Source of the DNA: Bacillota bacterium | GTDB lineage: Bacteria > Bacillota > Dethiobacteria > Dethiobacterales > Dethiobacteraceae | Assembly (NCBI GenBank): GCA_018725565.1 | Contig: QLUR01000004.1 | Span: forward strand, 41,234 to 105,233 | Direction: 5' to 3' | DNA: 64,000 nt | Part shown: positions 1 to 11,984 of the stretch, piece by piece | Numbering within the stretch: the first letter of the stretch is position 1 | How the letters are laid out: every line of letters begins with the position of its first letter | Notes under the pieces: model-generated | What the model was told of the DNA's origin: nothing | Databases searched by the model: none | The model's input: the letters and a program-made list of their open reading frames with translations, nothing else | Translations under genes and position numbers: made by a program

Positions 1-9
1 GTAGCTGCT

Positions 10-1188
10 ATGTGGGAACGTGTCTTTTCCTGCCCTCCTTTCAGGATTGCTATTGTCGGCGGCGGTCAGCTCGGCAAAATGATGACGGTGGCGGCCAAGC
101 AGTTCGGGTTTTATGTTTTAGTGCTTGACCCTACGCCGGGCAGCCCGGCGGCACAGGTAGCCGACTGCCAGAAGGTTGCCTCTTTCCACGACAGGGAGGC
201 GATCCGTCGCATGGCGGAGGAGGCCGACGTGCTGACCTATGAATTTGAGCATATTGACTGTACGGCGCTGGCCGAACTGGAAGCAGCCGGTTTCCCTGTC
301 TTCCCGGCCGCCCGCCTGTTGCGGGTTATTCAGCATAAACTTGCGCAGAAGCAGGCCTTGCAAGCGGCGGGAATACCGGTGCCGCAGTTTATGGCGGTAG
401 GCGGGGCGGCTGACGTACAGGCGGCGGCCCGGCAGTTTTCTTACCCCCTGTTGCTGAAAGCCTGTACCGGAGGCTACGACGGGAAGGGCAATTACCTGCT
501 GCGCGCCCCGGAAGAAATCGGCCAGGCGCTGGAGGTGCTGGGCGAGACAGAGCTGATGGCCGAAAAATTTGTTCCTTTTGCCTGTGAAATTTCTGTGCTG
601 GCGGCCCGTGGACGGGACGGTGAGGTTAGGACTTATCCTTTAAGCGAGAATGAGCATCAGGATAATATCCTGCGCCGCAGTATTGTGCCGGCGCGCGTAG
701 GGCCGGCTGTGGCCGGGCGGGCCCGGGAGGTGGCTGAGGCTGTAATGAGGGAGTTTGCCGGAGTAGGCGTGTTCTGCGTGGAAATGTTTGTTACTCCTGA
801 CGGCGGGGTGCTGGTTAACGAAGTGGCGCCGCGGCCGCACAATTCCGGTCATTATACCATCGAGGCCTGTGTCACTTCCCAGTTTGAGCAGCATATCAGG
901 GCGATAACAGGACTCCCGCTGGGCGATACTTCGCTCCGCAGCCCGGCGGTGATGGTTAACCTGCTGGGTACTGAAGGGCATGACGGGCCGACCGTTCTGG
1001 AAGGATACCGGCAGGCACTGGCACTGCCCGGGGTGCACCTGCACCTGTACGGCAAGGCCATAACGGCGCCGCAAAGGAAAATGGGCCATGTTACGGTTAC
1101 CGCGGTAAATCTGGAACAGGCGCTGAACCTTGCGGAACAGGCGCAAAACCTGCTGCGGGTGGCAGCCGCCGGGAGGGGAGAAGAATGA
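10..1188 (+). CDS. purK: N5-carboxyaminoimidazole ribonucleotide synthase PurK
   Basis: PurK carboxylates aminoimidazole ribonucleotide with bicarbonate and ATP to N5-CAIR, which PurE then rearranges; it is a cytosolic ATP-grasp enzyme. The 392-residue length is usual for the family. The N-terminal nucleotide fold shows GGGQLGKM at residues 17-24, and the ATP-grasp part carries the acidic [12 protein letters not shown] segment near residue 270. The frame is open to the window edge, and family members normally begin right before the RIAIVGGG stretch (residue 12), so the first eleven residues are uncertain; no closer ATG, GTG or TTG exists. It overlaps purE by four bases (ATGA), so the two are translationally coupled. 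It is the first visible gene of the purine operon; B. subtilis has purE before purK, so the order here is swapped. Confidence 0.95.
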   Translation: MWERVFSCPPFRIAIVGGGQLGKMMTVAAKQFGFYVLVLDPTPGSPAAQVADCQKVASFHDREAIRRMAEEADVLTYEFEHIDCTALAELEAAGFPVFPAARLLRVIQHKLAQKQALQAAGIPVPQFMAVGGAADVQAAARQFSYPLLLKACTGGYDGKGNYLLRAPEEIGQALEVLGETELMAEKFVPFACEISVLAARGRDGEVRTYPLSENEHQDNILRRSIVPARVGPAVAGRAREVAEAVMREFAGVGVFCVEMFVTPDGGVLVNEVAPRPHNSGHYTIEACVTSQFEQHIRAITGLPLGDTSLRSPAVMVNLLGTEGHDGPTVLEGYRQALALPGVHLHLYGKAITAPQRKMGHVTVTAVNLEQALNLAEQAQNLLRVAAAGRGEE

Positions 1189-1724
1189 CTGTTAAGCAGC
1201 CGCTGATTGGAATTATTATGGGGAGCAAATCGGATCTGTCCGTTATGCGCGCCGCGGCCGAGGCGCTGGAGGAGTTTGCCGTGCCTTACGAGCTGACCAT
1301 TGTTTCGGCACACCGTACGCCGGAGAGAATGTTCCGCTATGCGCAAACAGCCGCCGGACGCGGGCTGCGCGTTATTATCGCCGGCGCCGGCGGTGCGGCG
1401 CATTTGCCGGGGATGGTGGCGTCTCTGACAGAATTGCCGGTGATTGGTGTGCCGGTGCGTACTGAGGCGCTCTTAGGCCTTGATTCCCTATATTCTATTG
1501 TGCAAATGCCGCCCGGGGTGCCGGTGGCCTGCGTTGCCGTCAACGGCGCCAGAAATGCCGGTTTGCTCGCTGTGCAGGTGCTGGCGGTGGCTGATCCGTC
1601 TTTGCGCCGAAGAGTGGTCGCCTTTAAAGCAGCATTAAAAGAGGCGGTGGAGGCGGATGCTGCCGAATTAGCCGGAAGTCAGCAGTCGGCAGATTCCGGC
1701 GAGCCGGAGCTGCCAGGGCTTTAG
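1185..1724 (+). CDS. purE: N5-carboxyaminoimidazole ribonucleotide mutase PurE (class I)
   Basis: PurE moves the carboxyl group of N5-CAIR to C4, giving CAIR, and works with PurK; presence of purK marks it as a class I enzyme. The start ATG overlaps the purK stop and is preceded by GGGAGGGGAG. The family fingerprint is clear: [12 protein letters not shown] near residues 10-21, SAHRTPERM near 45, and [14 protein letters not shown] near 67-80. The protein is 179 residues, about 15-20 longer than the usual 160, because of a Ser/Gln/Glu/Pro-rich tail ([15 protein letters not shown]) that follows the fold and is probably disordered. A 67-base gap separates it from purB. Confidence 0.96.
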   Translation: MTVKQPLIGIIMGSKSDLSVMRAAAEALEEFAVPYELTIVSAHRTPERMFRYAQTAAGRGLRVIIAGAGGAAHLPGMVASLTELPVIGVPVRTEALLGLDSLYSIVQMPPGVPVACVAVNGARNAGLLAVQVLAVADPSLRRRVVAFKAALKEAVEADAAELAGSQQSADSGEPELPGL

Positions 1725-1791
1725 CACGCCGGCAGCCGACAGCAGATCGCAGGCTTGGCTGAAAAGAATCTCTCAAGGAAGTGACGGGCAA

Positions 1792-3084
1792 TTGATTGAG
1801 CGGTATACGTTGCCGGAAATGGCCCGGCTCTGGACGCTGGAGAACAAGTTTCAAAAATGGCTGGAAATTGAAATCTATGCCTGTGAAGCCTGGGCAGAGC
1901 TTGGCGCTATCCCCCGTGAGGCGGCGGCAGCCATCCGCCGGCAGGCCTCCTTTAGCGTGGAACGCATTCTGGAAATCGAAGCGCAGACACGCCACGACGT
2001 GGTCGCTTTTACCCGTTGTGTTGCTGAAAGCCTGGGGGAGGAGTCCAAGTATCTGCATTACGGCCTTACTTCTGCTGATGTCACTGACACGGCGCTGTCG
2101 GCCCTGCTGAAAGAGGCGTCCGCCCTTCTCCTCGCGGCTGTCCAAGAGCTGGTGCTGGCCTTAAAAGAGCTGGCCCGGCGGCATAAATATACGCTGATGA
2201 TGGGCCGGACGCACGGTGTTCACGCTGAGCCGACTACTTTTGGGCTGAAGATGGCCCTGTATGTGGCAGAAATGGAGCGTAACCGCAGCCGCCTGGAAAG
2301 AGCCAAGGACAATGTTGCGTTTGGCAAGCTGTCGGGAGCGGTAGGGACATACGCTAACATTGATCCTTTTGTGGAAGAGTATGTGTGCAGGAAACTTGGC
2401 CTTGAGCCCGACCCGGTTTCTACGCAGATTGTGCAGCGTGACCGGCATGCGGAGCTGATGACCGTGCTGGCTATCATTGCCGGGACGCTCGACAAGTTAG
2501 CCACCGAAATCAGGGGATTGCAGAAAACGGAAACAAGGGAGGTGGAGGAACCGTTTTATCAGGGGCAGAAAGGGTCTTCCGCCATGCCGCACAAGCGCAA
2601 CCCGGTCAATTGCGAACAAATCAGCGGCCTGTCCCGCGTGGTGCGGGCCAATGCGCTGGTGGCTCTGGAAAACATGCCGCTTTGGCACGAGCGGGATATT
2701 TCACATTCATCCGCGGAACGGGTGATTTTCCCTGACAGCACAATCCTGCTGCACTACATGCTGCGTAACATGACGCGCATTATCAGCGGCCTGCACGTTA
2801 ACCCGGAAAACATGCGGCGCAATATGCAAAAGACTCATGGCCTGACCTTTTCCCAGCAGGTATTGCTGGCCTTGGTGCAGAAAGGACTGACAAGGGAAAA
2901 AGCGTACGATCTGGTGCAAAAGTATGCCATGCAGGCCTGGGAGGCCGGGCGGCCGTTCCGGGACCTGCTGGCCGGGGACGAAACCATTGCGCAACTGCTT
3001 TCTTCCGCTGAACTGGCGTCTTGCTTTGACCCGGACCGCGCACTGCACAAAGTAGATGAAATTTACAGGAGGCTTGGGATATAA
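1792..3084 (+). CDS. purB: Adenylosuccinate lyase PurB
   Basis: PurB cleaves fumarate from SAICAR (giving AICAR) and from adenylosuccinate (giving AMP), so it acts both inside this pathway and in the IMP-to-AMP branch. It belongs to the fumarase/aspartase superfamily; the signature loop GSSAMPHKRNP lies at residues 261-271. The TTG start gives MIERYTLPEMARLW, the standard N-terminus of the Bacillus-type enzyme, with an AAGGAAGTG ribosome site about ten bases upstream. The length of 430 residues is typical. Catalytic TSADVTDTA and GRTHGVHAEPT segments are intact. Confidence 0.97.
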   Translation: MIERYTLPEMARLWTLENKFQKWLEIEIYACEAWAELGAIPREAAAAIRRQASFSVERILEIEAQTRHDVVAFTRCVAESLGEESKYLHYGLTSADVTDTALSALLKEASALLLAAVQELVLALKELARRHKYTLMMGRTHGVHAEPTTFGLKMALYVAEMERNRSRLERAKDNVAFGKLSGAVGTYANIDPFVEEYVCRKLGLEPDPVSTQIVQRDRHAELMTVLAIIAGTLDKLATEIRGLQKTETREVEEPFYQGQKGSSAMPHKRNPVNCEQISGLSRVVRANALVALENMPLWHERDISHSSAERVIFPDSTILLHYMLRNMTRIISGLHVNPENMRRNMQKTHGLTFSQQVLLALVQKGLTREKAYDLVQKYAMQAWEAGRPFRDLLAGDETIAQLLSSAELASCFDPDRALHKVDEIYRRLGI

Positions 3085-3085
3085 C

Positions 3086-3469
3086 ATGGAACTATGGATA
3101 CTTGCACTCATTCCCGCAGGCGGGTTATCGGCCTGGCAGCTTTACCGCCAGTATAAAAAAAGCGGTAAGGTCAGCAAACTCATCCTGGCGCAGTTGAGCG
3201 CGTTTCTCGTAGTTTATCTGTTGCTGGACCTGCTGGAACGGAGGGGGTTAGTCGCAGAGCGCACCATGGATTATCTATCCATGGGCGTTGTAGCCCTTTT
3301 TGTGATAATTGGAGCAGCACTGACCGGCGCTGCGGTACGTAAAGCCGAAGAAAAGAAAAAGAAAATGACGGCGGGCAAAACGCCGCTAAAACAACAACCT
3401 GCAAGAAACAAGTCTAAAACGGCCACTGCTAAAAAAAGTACGCCAAAAAGCAAAAAAAAGAAAGGGTAG
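3086..3469 (+). CDS. Small membrane protein of unknown function inside the purine operon
   Basis: I do not recognise a named family. The frame is open from 3056, but the ATG at 3086 has a CAGGAGG site 12 bases before it and lies one base after the purB stop, so I take that start (127 residues). Two hydrophobic stretches (residues about 3-17 and 36-52, then about 65-83) suggest two or three membrane passes, and the last 40 residues are almost all Lys, Ala, Thr and Ser with several KKK runs, giving a strongly basic cytosolic tail. Only four bases separate it from purC, so it must be cotranscribed with purine genes. It could anchor something to the membrane or bind nucleic acid through the tail, but that is speculation. 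Confidence 0.75.
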   Translation: MELWILALIPAGGLSAWQLYRQYKKSGKVSKLILAQLSAFLVVYLLLDLLERRGLVAERTMDYLSMGVVALFVIIGAALTGAAVRKAEEKKKKMTAGKTPLKQQPARNKSKTATAKKSTPKSKKKKG

Positions 3470-3473
3470 CAGC

Positions 3474-4211
3474 GTGGACAAACAACAACTGCTCTACGAA
3501 GGCAAGGCCAAAAAGGTTTATGCCACGGCAGACCCCGACCTGTTGGTGGTGGAGTACAAAGATGACGCCACAGCCTTTAACGGCCTGAAAAGAGGGCAAA
3601 TAGCAGATAAGGGCCTCATGAACAACCAGATTGCTGCCCACTTCTTCCGGGTGCTGGCCGGGAACGGGGTTCCCAGCCATTTTGTGCGGGTGCTTTCCGG
3701 CCGGGAGATGCTGGTGAAGCGGCTCTCCATTTTGCCGGTGGAAGTGGTAGTACGTTATATTGCCGCCGGGAGCTTAAGCAAGCGCCTTGGTCTGGCCGAG
3801 GGGACTCCGTTACCTTCGCCGGTGCTGGAGTTTTACTACAAAAAAGACGAACTGGGTGATCCGCTGGTCAATGAGTACCATATCAGGGTCCTGGGGTTGG
3901 CTGCCCCGCAGCAGGTGGCGGAAATTTCCGGGCAGGCCCTGCAGGTGGGTAAGCTGCTGACCGCCTACCTGCGGGAGAAGGCAATTGTCCTGGTGGACTT
4001 TAAACTGGAGTTTGGCCTGTTTCACGGCCAGGTGCTGCTAGGGGATGAGATTTCGCCGGATACCTGCCGCTTCTGGGACGCTGTTTCAGGGGAAAAGCTG
4101 GACAAGGATCGCTTCCGGCGCGATCTTGGCGGTGTCGGCGAAGCTTACGCTGAGGTGCTGAGACGGCTGACGGGAGGTGAGCCTGAACGTAATGTGGAAA
4201 GCAACAATTAA
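3474..4211 (+). CDS. purC: SAICAR synthetase PurC
   Basis: PurC ligates aspartate to CAIR with ATP, making SAICAR, the PurB substrate. The protein is 245 residues, the usual size of the bacterial single-domain enzyme. Recognisable segments are [13 protein letters not shown] at the N-terminus (phosphate-binding strand pair), [18 protein letters not shown] near residue 90, and [10 protein letters not shown] near 175. The start is GTG at 3474. The 3' end runs 20 bases into purS, so translation of the two is coupled. Confidence 0.96.
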   Translation: MDKQQLLYEGKAKKVYATADPDLLVVEYKDDATAFNGLKRGQIADKGLMNNQIAAHFFRVLAGNGVPSHFVRVLSGREMLVKRLSILPVEVVVRYIAAGSLSKRLGLAEGTPLPSPVLEFYYKKDELGDPLVNEYHIRVLGLAAPQQVAEISGQALQVGKLLTAYLREKAIVLVDFKLEFGLFHGQVLLGDEISPDTCRFWDAVSGEKLDKDRFRRDLGGVGEAYAEVLRRLTGGEPERNVESNN

Positions 4212-4440
4212 GGTAATGTTGAAGAAAAGCGTTCTTGACCCGCAGGGGCAGGCCGTACAAAAGGCGCTCCACGCTCTTGGCTACCAAAATGTGCCTGACG
4301 TGCGGATCGGCAAATACCTGGAAGTAAAAGTCGCCTTAGCTGACCGCGAAAGCGCGGCGGCGCAAGTACGCGAGATGTGCGAAAGACTGCTGGCCAACAT
4401 GGTGATTGAAGACTACACCTTTGAACTGACGGAGGCATAA
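4192..4440 (+). CDS. purS: Phosphoribosylformylglycinamidine synthase subunit PurS
   Basis: PurS is the small bridging subunit of the three-part FGAM synthase (PurL-PurQ-PurS) found in Gram-positive bacteria and archaea. An 82-residue protein beginning [19 protein letters not shown] matches the family start; the in-frame GTG at 4177 would add five residues, but GGGAGGTG (4172-4179) then could not serve as its ribosome site. The [19 protein letters not shown] segment and the C-terminal YTFELTEA are typical. It overlaps purC and is three bases from purQ. Its presence fits the short 733-residue PurL downstream. Confidence 0.92.
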   Translation: MWKATIKVMLKKSVLDPQGQAVQKALHALGYQNVPDVRIGKYLEVKVALADRESAAAQVREMCERLLANMVIEDYTFELTEA

Positions 4441-4443
4441 GAC

Positions 4444-5142
4444 ATGAAATTTGGGGTGGTTGTCTTCCCCGGGTCTAACTGTGACCTGGATGCTTACCAT
4501 GTTATCCGCGACGTGTTGAAAAAACCGGTGGAATATCTCTGGCACCAGGAGGAAAGTGTCAGCGGTTTTGACTGTCTCGTCCTGCCAGGTGGTTTTTCCT
4601 ACGGCGATTATTTGCGCTGCGGCGCCATCGCCCGTTTCTCGCCGGTAATGAGCGCCGTGGTGGAGATGGCCTCCCGCGGTGGCTTGGTCTTAGGTATATG
4701 CAACGGCTTTCAGATTTTGCTGGAGGCCGGCTTGCTGCCCGGCGCCCTGTACCGTAACACCAGTTTGCAGTTCCGCTGCCAGTTTACCCATCTGGTGACG
4801 GAAAACAGGTCCACACCATTTACCGGACTGCTGGAACCGGGCCGGGTCCTGAAAATTCCCATCGCTCACGGTGAGGGGAACTATTGCGTTGACCCGGAAA
4901 CGTTAAGAGACATGCAGGAGCGGGGACAAATTGTCTTCCGTTACGCTACGCCGGAAGGGGAAACAACGCCTGAAGCCAACCCCAACGGCTCAATGTGGAA
5001 TATAGCCGGTGTCTGCAACGAGAGGAAAAACGTCCTTGGGCTGATGCCGCACCCGGAACGGGCCGGGGAAGCGGCGCTGGGCTCGACGGACGGCCTGGTT
5101 ATCTTTCAGTCTATTATCAGGCACTGGGAGGACAGCAGATGA
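4444..5142 (+). CDS. purQ: FGAM synthase glutaminase subunit PurQ
   Basis: PurQ is the class I glutamine amidotransferase that feeds ammonia to PurL. The catalytic triad is visible: Cys86 in GICNGFQ, and His203 and Glu205 in MPHPERA. Length is 232 residues, as usual. The [10 protein letters not shown] start and the [12 protein letters not shown] segment are family hallmarks. The start ATG lies three bases after the purS stop, and the stop overlaps the purL start (ATGA), so purS, purQ and purL are produced together, as expected for subunits of one complex. Confidence 0.97.
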   Translation: MKFGVVVFPGSNCDLDAYHVIRDVLKKPVEYLWHQEESVSGFDCLVLPGGFSYGDYLRCGAIARFSPVMSAVVEMASRGGLVLGICNGFQILLEAGLLPGALYRNTSLQFRCQFTHLVTENRSTPFTGLLEPGRVLKIPIAHGEGNYCVDPETLRDMQERGQIVFRYATPEGETTPEANPNGSMWNIAGVCNERKNVLGLMPHPERAGEAALGSTDGLVIFQSIIRHWEDSR

Positions 5143-7324
5143 AAGCAGGCATCTGGCGCGATCTTGGATTAAAAGACAGTGAATACGAAATGATTGTTGC
5201 TTTGCTTGGCCGCGAGCCAAACTTTGTGGAGCTTGGCATGTACAGCGTGATGTGGTCTGAGCATTGTTCCTACAAAAATTCCAGGGAAGTGCTGCGCTCC
5301 TTCCCGACCAAGGGGGAACGGGTGCTGCAGGGCCCTGGCGAGAACGCCGGTATCGTCGCTATCGGCGACGGCCTGGCTGTCTGCTTTAAGATAGAATCTC
5401 ACAATCACCCCTCGGCCATTGAACCGTACCAGGGGGCGGCCACCGGAGTAGGGGGCATCATCCGCGACATCTTTACCATGGGGGCCAGGCCTATTGCCCT
5501 GTTGAACTCGTTACGCTTCGGGCCGCTCTCTGACCTGCGCGTGCGTTACACGATGGGCGGCGTGGTGGCCGGCATCGCCGGCTACGGCAACTGTATCGGC
5601 ATCCCTACTGTGGGAGGCGAGGTTTATTTCGACCGCTGCTATCAGGGGAACCCACTTGTTAACGCCATGTGCGTAGGCTTGCTGGAAGTAGATAAAATAA
5701 AGCGGGGCAGGGCTGCCGGTGTTGGCAATGCCGTAATCCTAGTCGGGGCCCGCACCGGCCGCGACGGTATTCACGGGGTGACATTCGCCTCTGAGGAGCT
5801 GACTGCAGCCTCGGAAGAAAAAAGGCCAGCCGTGCAGGTGGGCGACCCCTTCATGGAGAAACTGTTGCTGGAGGCGTGCCTCGAACTGATTGACAATAAT
5901 GACCTTGTCGGTATCCAGGACCTGGGTGGTGCTGGTCTGACCTGCGCTGCTTCGGAGATGGCCAGCCGGGCCGGCACCGGGATGGAAATTGAGTTGGACC
6001 AGGTCCCCCGCCGCGAGACAGGGATGAGTGCTTACGAAATAATGCTTTCCGAGTCACAGGAACGCATGCTGCTGGTAGTGGAGCCGGCCAAAGAGGAACG
6101 GGTGCACAGCGTGTTCCGGCGCTGGGGGCTTGATGCCACCACCATCGGCTACGTCACGGCAGACGGGACCTTGCGCGTCCGTTTCGGCGGCGAGGTAGTG
6201 GCCGAGGTGCCGGCCAGGAGCCTGGCGGAAGATGCGCCCTCCTATTGCCCCGAGTACCGGGAGCCGGCTTACCGGCAGGCGGCGCTGCAGCTGGATTTGA
6301 GCGGCGTTCCCGATGTGACGGATCCTGCCGCCGCGCTGGGCGCCCTGCTTGCTTCTCCCAATATTGCCAGCAAGGAGTGGGTCTGGCGCCAGTACGACCA
6401 CATGGTACGGACGTGTACCGTGGTGCTGCCCGGCTCGGATGCTGCGGTGCTGCGCCTGCGCGGAACGGGCAAGGGCCTGGCCATGACTTGTGACTGCAAC
6501 TCCCGTTATGCCTATCTGGACCCGTACACCGGCGGGAAAATCGCGGTGGCCGAGGCGGCCCGCAACTTGGTCTGCAGCGGCGCGGAGCCGCTGGCCGTGA
6601 CCGACTGCCTGAATTTCGGCAACCCGGAAAAGCCGGAAATCTTTTGGCAGTTCCGTGAAGTTGTGGCCGGGATGAGTGAGGCCTGCCGCGCGCTTGGCAC
6701 CCCGGTTACCGGCGGCAATGTTTCCTTCTATAACGAAACTAACGGCGAGGCTGTCTACCCCACGCCGACTGTCGGCATGGTGGGGCTGCTCGACGACATA
6801 GAGCTGCGCTGTACCCAGGACTTTAAAGAGACAGGCGACCTGATTGTTCTCCTCGGTGAAACGCTGCCTGAGCTTGGCGGCAGCGAGTACCTGGCGGTGC
6901 TGCATAACCAGGTGTGCGGCCATCCGCCGGGATTGGACCTTGAAAAAGAGCTGGCTCTGCAAAAAACAGTTCTTGCCGCTATCCGCCGCGGGCTTATTGC
7001 CTCTGCTCACGACCTGTCGGAAGGAGGGCTGGCAGTGGCTCTTGCCGAAAGTTGCTTCGGGAAGTGCCTCGGTGCTTCGATAACCGTTAGCTCCTCAGGG
7101 CTGCGTATGGATCAGTTGCTCTTTGGCGAAAGCCAGTCGCGGGTGCTGCTTTCCCTGCCGGAAGGAAACCTTGCCGCCCTGCGGGCCCTTGCCGCCGCAA
7201 ACGCGTTGCCGCTGCAGGTACTCGGCCGCGTCGGCGGGGAGAGGTTGCAGATTACTGTTGACAGCCGGCTGCTGGTTGACCTGCCGGTTACAGTGCTGCG
7301 CGAGAAATGGCAGGAGGCGATAGC

Positions 7325-7340
<16 letters not shown>
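5139..7340 (+). CDS. purL: FGAM synthase large subunit PurL (small type)
   Basis: PurL converts FGAR to FGAM with ATP, using ammonia from PurQ. The frame is open back to 4995, but the ATG at 5139 overlaps the purQ stop, follows GGGAGGAC and gives the normal start [19 protein letters not shown], so the upstream part is read-through. At 733 residues it is the small PurL that needs PurQ and PurS. Motifs: [11 protein letters not shown] near residue 36, [25 protein letters not shown] near 83-107, and two AIRS-type halves; [10 protein letters not shown] and [10 protein letters not shown] in the second half are typical. Confidence 0.97.
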
Positions 7341-8783
<1,443 letters not shown>

Positions 8784-8800
<17 letters not shown>

Positions 8801-9812
8801 ACAGGCCGGCGTCGACATCGCTGCCGGCAACGAGGCCGTGACACTGATGAAGAGCGCGGTGCGGAGCACTTTCCGGCCGGAGGTGCTGGCCGACATCGGC
8901 GGCTTCGGGGGACTGTTCGCCCTGAACACCGCGAAATACAGGGAACCGGTGCTGGTAGCCGGAGCGGACGGCGTCGGCACGAAACTGAAAATCGCTTTTT
9001 TAACGGATAAACACGATACAATCGGTCAGGACGCCGTAGCCATGTGCGTCAACGATATCATTGTCCAGGGAGCTGAGCCGCTTTTTTTCCTGGACTACCT
9101 GGCAGTGGATGCTCTTGACCCGGAGAAGGTAGCCACAATTGTCGGCGGCATCGCCGCCGGATGCCGACTGGCCGGCTGCGCACTGCTCGGAGGCGAAACG
9201 GCCGAGATGCCGGGATTTTACGCGCCGGGTGAATATGACTTGGCCGGCTTTGCCGTAGGCGTGGCGGAACGCGCTCAAGTAGTTGACGGGACAGGGGTCC
9301 GGGCCGGCGATGTGCTGATCGGGCTCCCTGCCTCCGGGCTGCACAGCAATGGCTATTCCCTGGCGCGCCACGTTTTTCTGACGCAGGCCGGCTGGACGGT
9401 AGAGCGCTTTGTGCCGGAGTTAGGCCGGACGCTGGGGGAGGAGCTGCTGGAGCCGACCAGGATTTATGCCCGTCCGGTGCTGGCTGTATTGTCCGGGGTG
9501 CCTGTCCGCGGGATGGCCCATATCACCGGCGGCGGCCTGGCGGAAAACCTGCCGCGTTGCCTGCCTGCCGGGCTTGGGGCTGTTCTTAAACGCTCGGCTT
9601 GGGAGGTACCGCCGGTGTTTTCGCTGTTGCAGTCACTGGGTAAAGTGGATGAACAGGAGATGCTGCGCACTTTTAACATGGGGTTGGGCCTGATTCTGGC
9701 AGTGCCGGCAACTGAAGCCGACAAAGCCTCGCACCTCCTGCGTGAAGCCGGAGAAAGGCCGCTCGTAGTCGGGGAAGTGGTGCCTGGTGCGGGAGTCAGT
9801 TTCAGAGATTGA
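8784..9812 (+). CDS. purM: AIR synthetase PurM
   Basis: PurM closes the imidazole ring of FGAM to AIR with ATP. The frame is open from 8658, but that part lies in purF. GTG 8784 gives [19 protein letters not shown], the family N-terminus, and a 342-residue protein of normal length. The [13 protein letters not shown] motif near residue 52, the [14 protein letters not shown] segment and the [16 protein letters not shown] segment are all intact. The stop overlaps the upstream TTG of purN. Confidence 0.95.
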
Positions 9813-9829
9813 GGGGAGAGAGTCCTTTG

Positions 9830-10441
9830 TTGAAGCGAATTGCCGTGCTGGCATCAGGCCGCGGCAGCAACCTGCAGGCCATCATTGACGCCATAGAGAG
9901 CGGCACGATGCAAAACGTCGCCGTGGCGCTGGTGGTAAGCGACAGGAAAAATGCCTATGCCCTGGAGCGTGCCAGGCAGAAAAATATTCTTACCGCCTAC
10001 TTTAATTCGCGGCTGTTCATCTCCCGCGAGGAGTATGACAGGGAACTCGTGGCTTACCTCGAAGAACAACAGATAGATTTAGTGGTGCTGGCCGGCTTTA
10101 TGCGCCTGCTCACCCCCTATTTTGTCCTCGCTTTCCAGGGCAGGATTTTAAATATCCATCCCTCGCTGCTGCCTGCTTTTCCCGGAATGAACGGCGTGGC
10201 CGATGCACTGGCCTGGGGCGTAAAAGTTACCGGATGTACCGTCCATTTTGTTGACGAAGGCCTGGACACGGGACCCATCATTCTGCAGGAGGCATTGCCG
10301 GTTGCCCGGGATGACACGGTGGAAACCCTGCACCAGCGTATTCACGCCCTGGAGCACAGGCTTTACCCGCTGGCCATCAGTCTATGGGCCGAGGGCAGGC
10401 TGAAAATAGAGGGAAGAAGGTGTCTCATTGATGAAGAATAA
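9830..10441 (+). CDS. purN: GAR formyltransferase PurN
   Basis: PurN transfers a formyl group from 10-formyl-tetrahydrofolate to GAR. The frame opens at TTG 9809; GAGGGGAGAG at 9811-9820 places the start at TTG 9830 (MKRIAVLASGRGSNLQAI) or TTG 9827, both common in this genome. The catalytic region has NIHPSLLPAFPG near residue 103 and DEGLDTGPII near 141, carrying the expected Asn, His and Asp. Length of 203 residues is normal. It overlaps purH by 11 bases. Confidence 0.94.
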   Translation: MKRIAVLASGRGSNLQAIIDAIESGTMQNVAVALVVSDRKNAYALERARQKNILTAYFNSRLFISREEYDRELVAYLEEQQIDLVVLAGFMRLLTPYFVLAFQGRILNIHPSLLPAFPGMNGVADALAWGVKVTGCTVHFVDEGLDTGPIILQEALPVARDDTVETLHQRIHALEHRLYPLAISLWAEGRLKIEGRRCLIDEE

Positions 10442-11972
10442 ACTGGCGCTGCTATCCGTTTCGGACAAAACCGGCCTTGTTGATTTTGCCAAAGGTTTGA
10501 TCAGACAAGGCTATGCAATTATTTCCACGGGTGGTACTAAAAAAACATTGCTGGAGGCCGCCCTGCCGGTTATGAGCGTCTCGGAGGTGACCGGATTTCC
10601 GGAAATCCTGGACGGCCGTGTCAAAACGCTGCACCCGCTGATTCACGGCGGGATTCTGGCCCGCCGCGACCTGGAAGAGCACCGGCAGCAACTGGCCGCG
10701 CATGGTATCGGTGCCATCGACCTGGTGGCTGTAAACCTGTACCCATTTGCGCAAACGGTGAGCAAACCGGCGGTAACCCTAGAGGAAGCGATTGAAAACA
10801 TTGATATCGGCGGCCCGGCCATGGTCCGGGCGGCAGCTAAAAACTACCGGCACGTAGCGGTAGTGGTCAACCCTGCGCGCTACCCGGAACTCCTGGCCGA
10901 GCTGGAGCAGCGCGGGACTTTACGCGAAGAGACGCGTTTTGCCCTTGCCGTGGAGGCGTTTGCTCACACAGCGGAATATGATACAATGATCAGCGGTTGG
11001 CTGCAGCGGCAGTTGAGCGGCGCCCCGCTTTTTCCGCAAACCTTGCTGCTGCCCTTTACTCTGCAGCAGGCGCTGCGCTACGGGGAGAATCCGCAGCAGG
11101 CGGCCGCCTTTTACCGGGAAGCCGCCCCGCTGCCCGGCAGTATCGCTGCCGCCCGCCAGTTGCACGGCCGCGAGCTGTCTTTCAACAACCTGAACGACTT
11201 AAACGCCGCCTGGGAGCTAGTGCAGGAATTTGAGGAACCGGCGGCAGTGGCGGTCAAACACGCCAACCCCTGCGGCGTGGCTGTGGGCCGGGATCTCCAT
11301 GCGGCGTACATGTCGGCCTTTGACTCTGACCCTGTTTCCATCTTTGGCGGTATCGTAGCCGTCAACCGGAAGCTGGATGCCCGCACAGCCCGGCAGATGA
11401 GCGAAATTTTCCTGGAAGTAATTATCGCTCCGGAATACGAGCCGGAGGCGCTGGATATTCTGACCGCTAAAAAAGACCTGCGCCTGCTTCAAGCGCCGCT
11501 TGACTTCTCCCGCCAGCCCCTGGACTACAAAAAAGTCTCCGGCGGGCTCCTGGTCCAGGAGGCGGACAATCAACCGGTCGGTTCAGCCGGCTGGAAGCCG
11601 GTCAGCAAAGCATTGCCTGACAGCAGAATCCTGGCCGGCATGGTCTTCGCCATGAAGGTTGTCAAGCACGTCAAGTCAAACGCTATTGTCCTGGCAAAGG
11701 ACGGTCAGACGGTCGGTATCGGCGCCGGGCAGATGAACCGCGTCGGCGCGGCCCGCATCGCGCTGGCCCAGGCCGGGGAAAAGGCCCGCGGAGCTGTACT
11801 AGCTTCCGATGCCTTCTTCCCGTTCCGTGACACTGTTGATGAGGCGGCAGCAGCCGGGGTGGCCGGCATCGTCCAGCCTGGCGGATCCCTGAAAGATCAG
11901 GAATCGATAGCTGCTGCTGATGAATACGGCTTGGTTATGGTGATGACCGGCAGACGGTTTTTTAAACATTAG
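10431..11972 (+). CDS. purH: Bifunctional AICAR transformylase/IMP cyclohydrolase PurH
   Basis: PurH performs the last two steps to IMP: formylation of AICAR and ring closure. The N-terminal MGS-like cyclohydrolase domain runs to about residue 195 (SVSDKTGLVDFAKGL, DGRVKTLHPLIHGGIL) and the transformylase domain follows, with the catalytic Lys-His pair at 276-277 in AVKHANPCG. The 513-residue length is usual. ATG 10431 inside the purN end is preferred over TTG 10428; GGGAAGAAGG precedes it. Confidence 0.97.
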   Translation: MKNKLALLSVSDKTGLVDFAKGLIRQGYAIISTGGTKKTLLEAALPVMSVSEVTGFPEILDGRVKTLHPLIHGGILARRDLEEHRQQLAAHGIGAIDLVAVNLYPFAQTVSKPAVTLEEAIENIDIGGPAMVRAAAKNYRHVAVVVNPARYPELLAELEQRGTLREETRFALAVEAFAHTAEYDTMISGWLQRQLSGAPLFPQTLLLPFTLQQALRYGENPQQAAAFYREAAPLPGSIAAARQLHGRELSFNNLNDLNAAWELVQEFEEPAAVAVKHANPCGVAVGRDLHAAYMSAFDSDPVSIFGGIVAVNRKLDARTARQMSEIFLEVIIAPEYEPEALDILTAKKDLRLLQAPLDFSRQPLDYKKVSGGLLVQEADNQPVGSAGWKPVSKALPDSRILAGMVFAMKVVKHVKSNAIVLAKDGQTVGIGAGQMNRVGAARIALAQAGEKARGAVLASDAFFPFRDTVDEAAAAGVAGIVQPGGSLKDQESIAAADEYGLVMVMTGRRFFKH

Positions 11973-11984
11973 GAGGGAAGTTTT

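Noticed and set aside
4995..5138. N-terminal extension of PurL
   Set aside because: This part overlaps purQ in another frame, and the ATG at 5139 with GGGAGGAC gives the family start.
6054..7010. 318-codon minus-strand frame opposite purL
   Set aside because: Mirror of a G+C-rich gene; no domain, no ribosome site, purL is certain.
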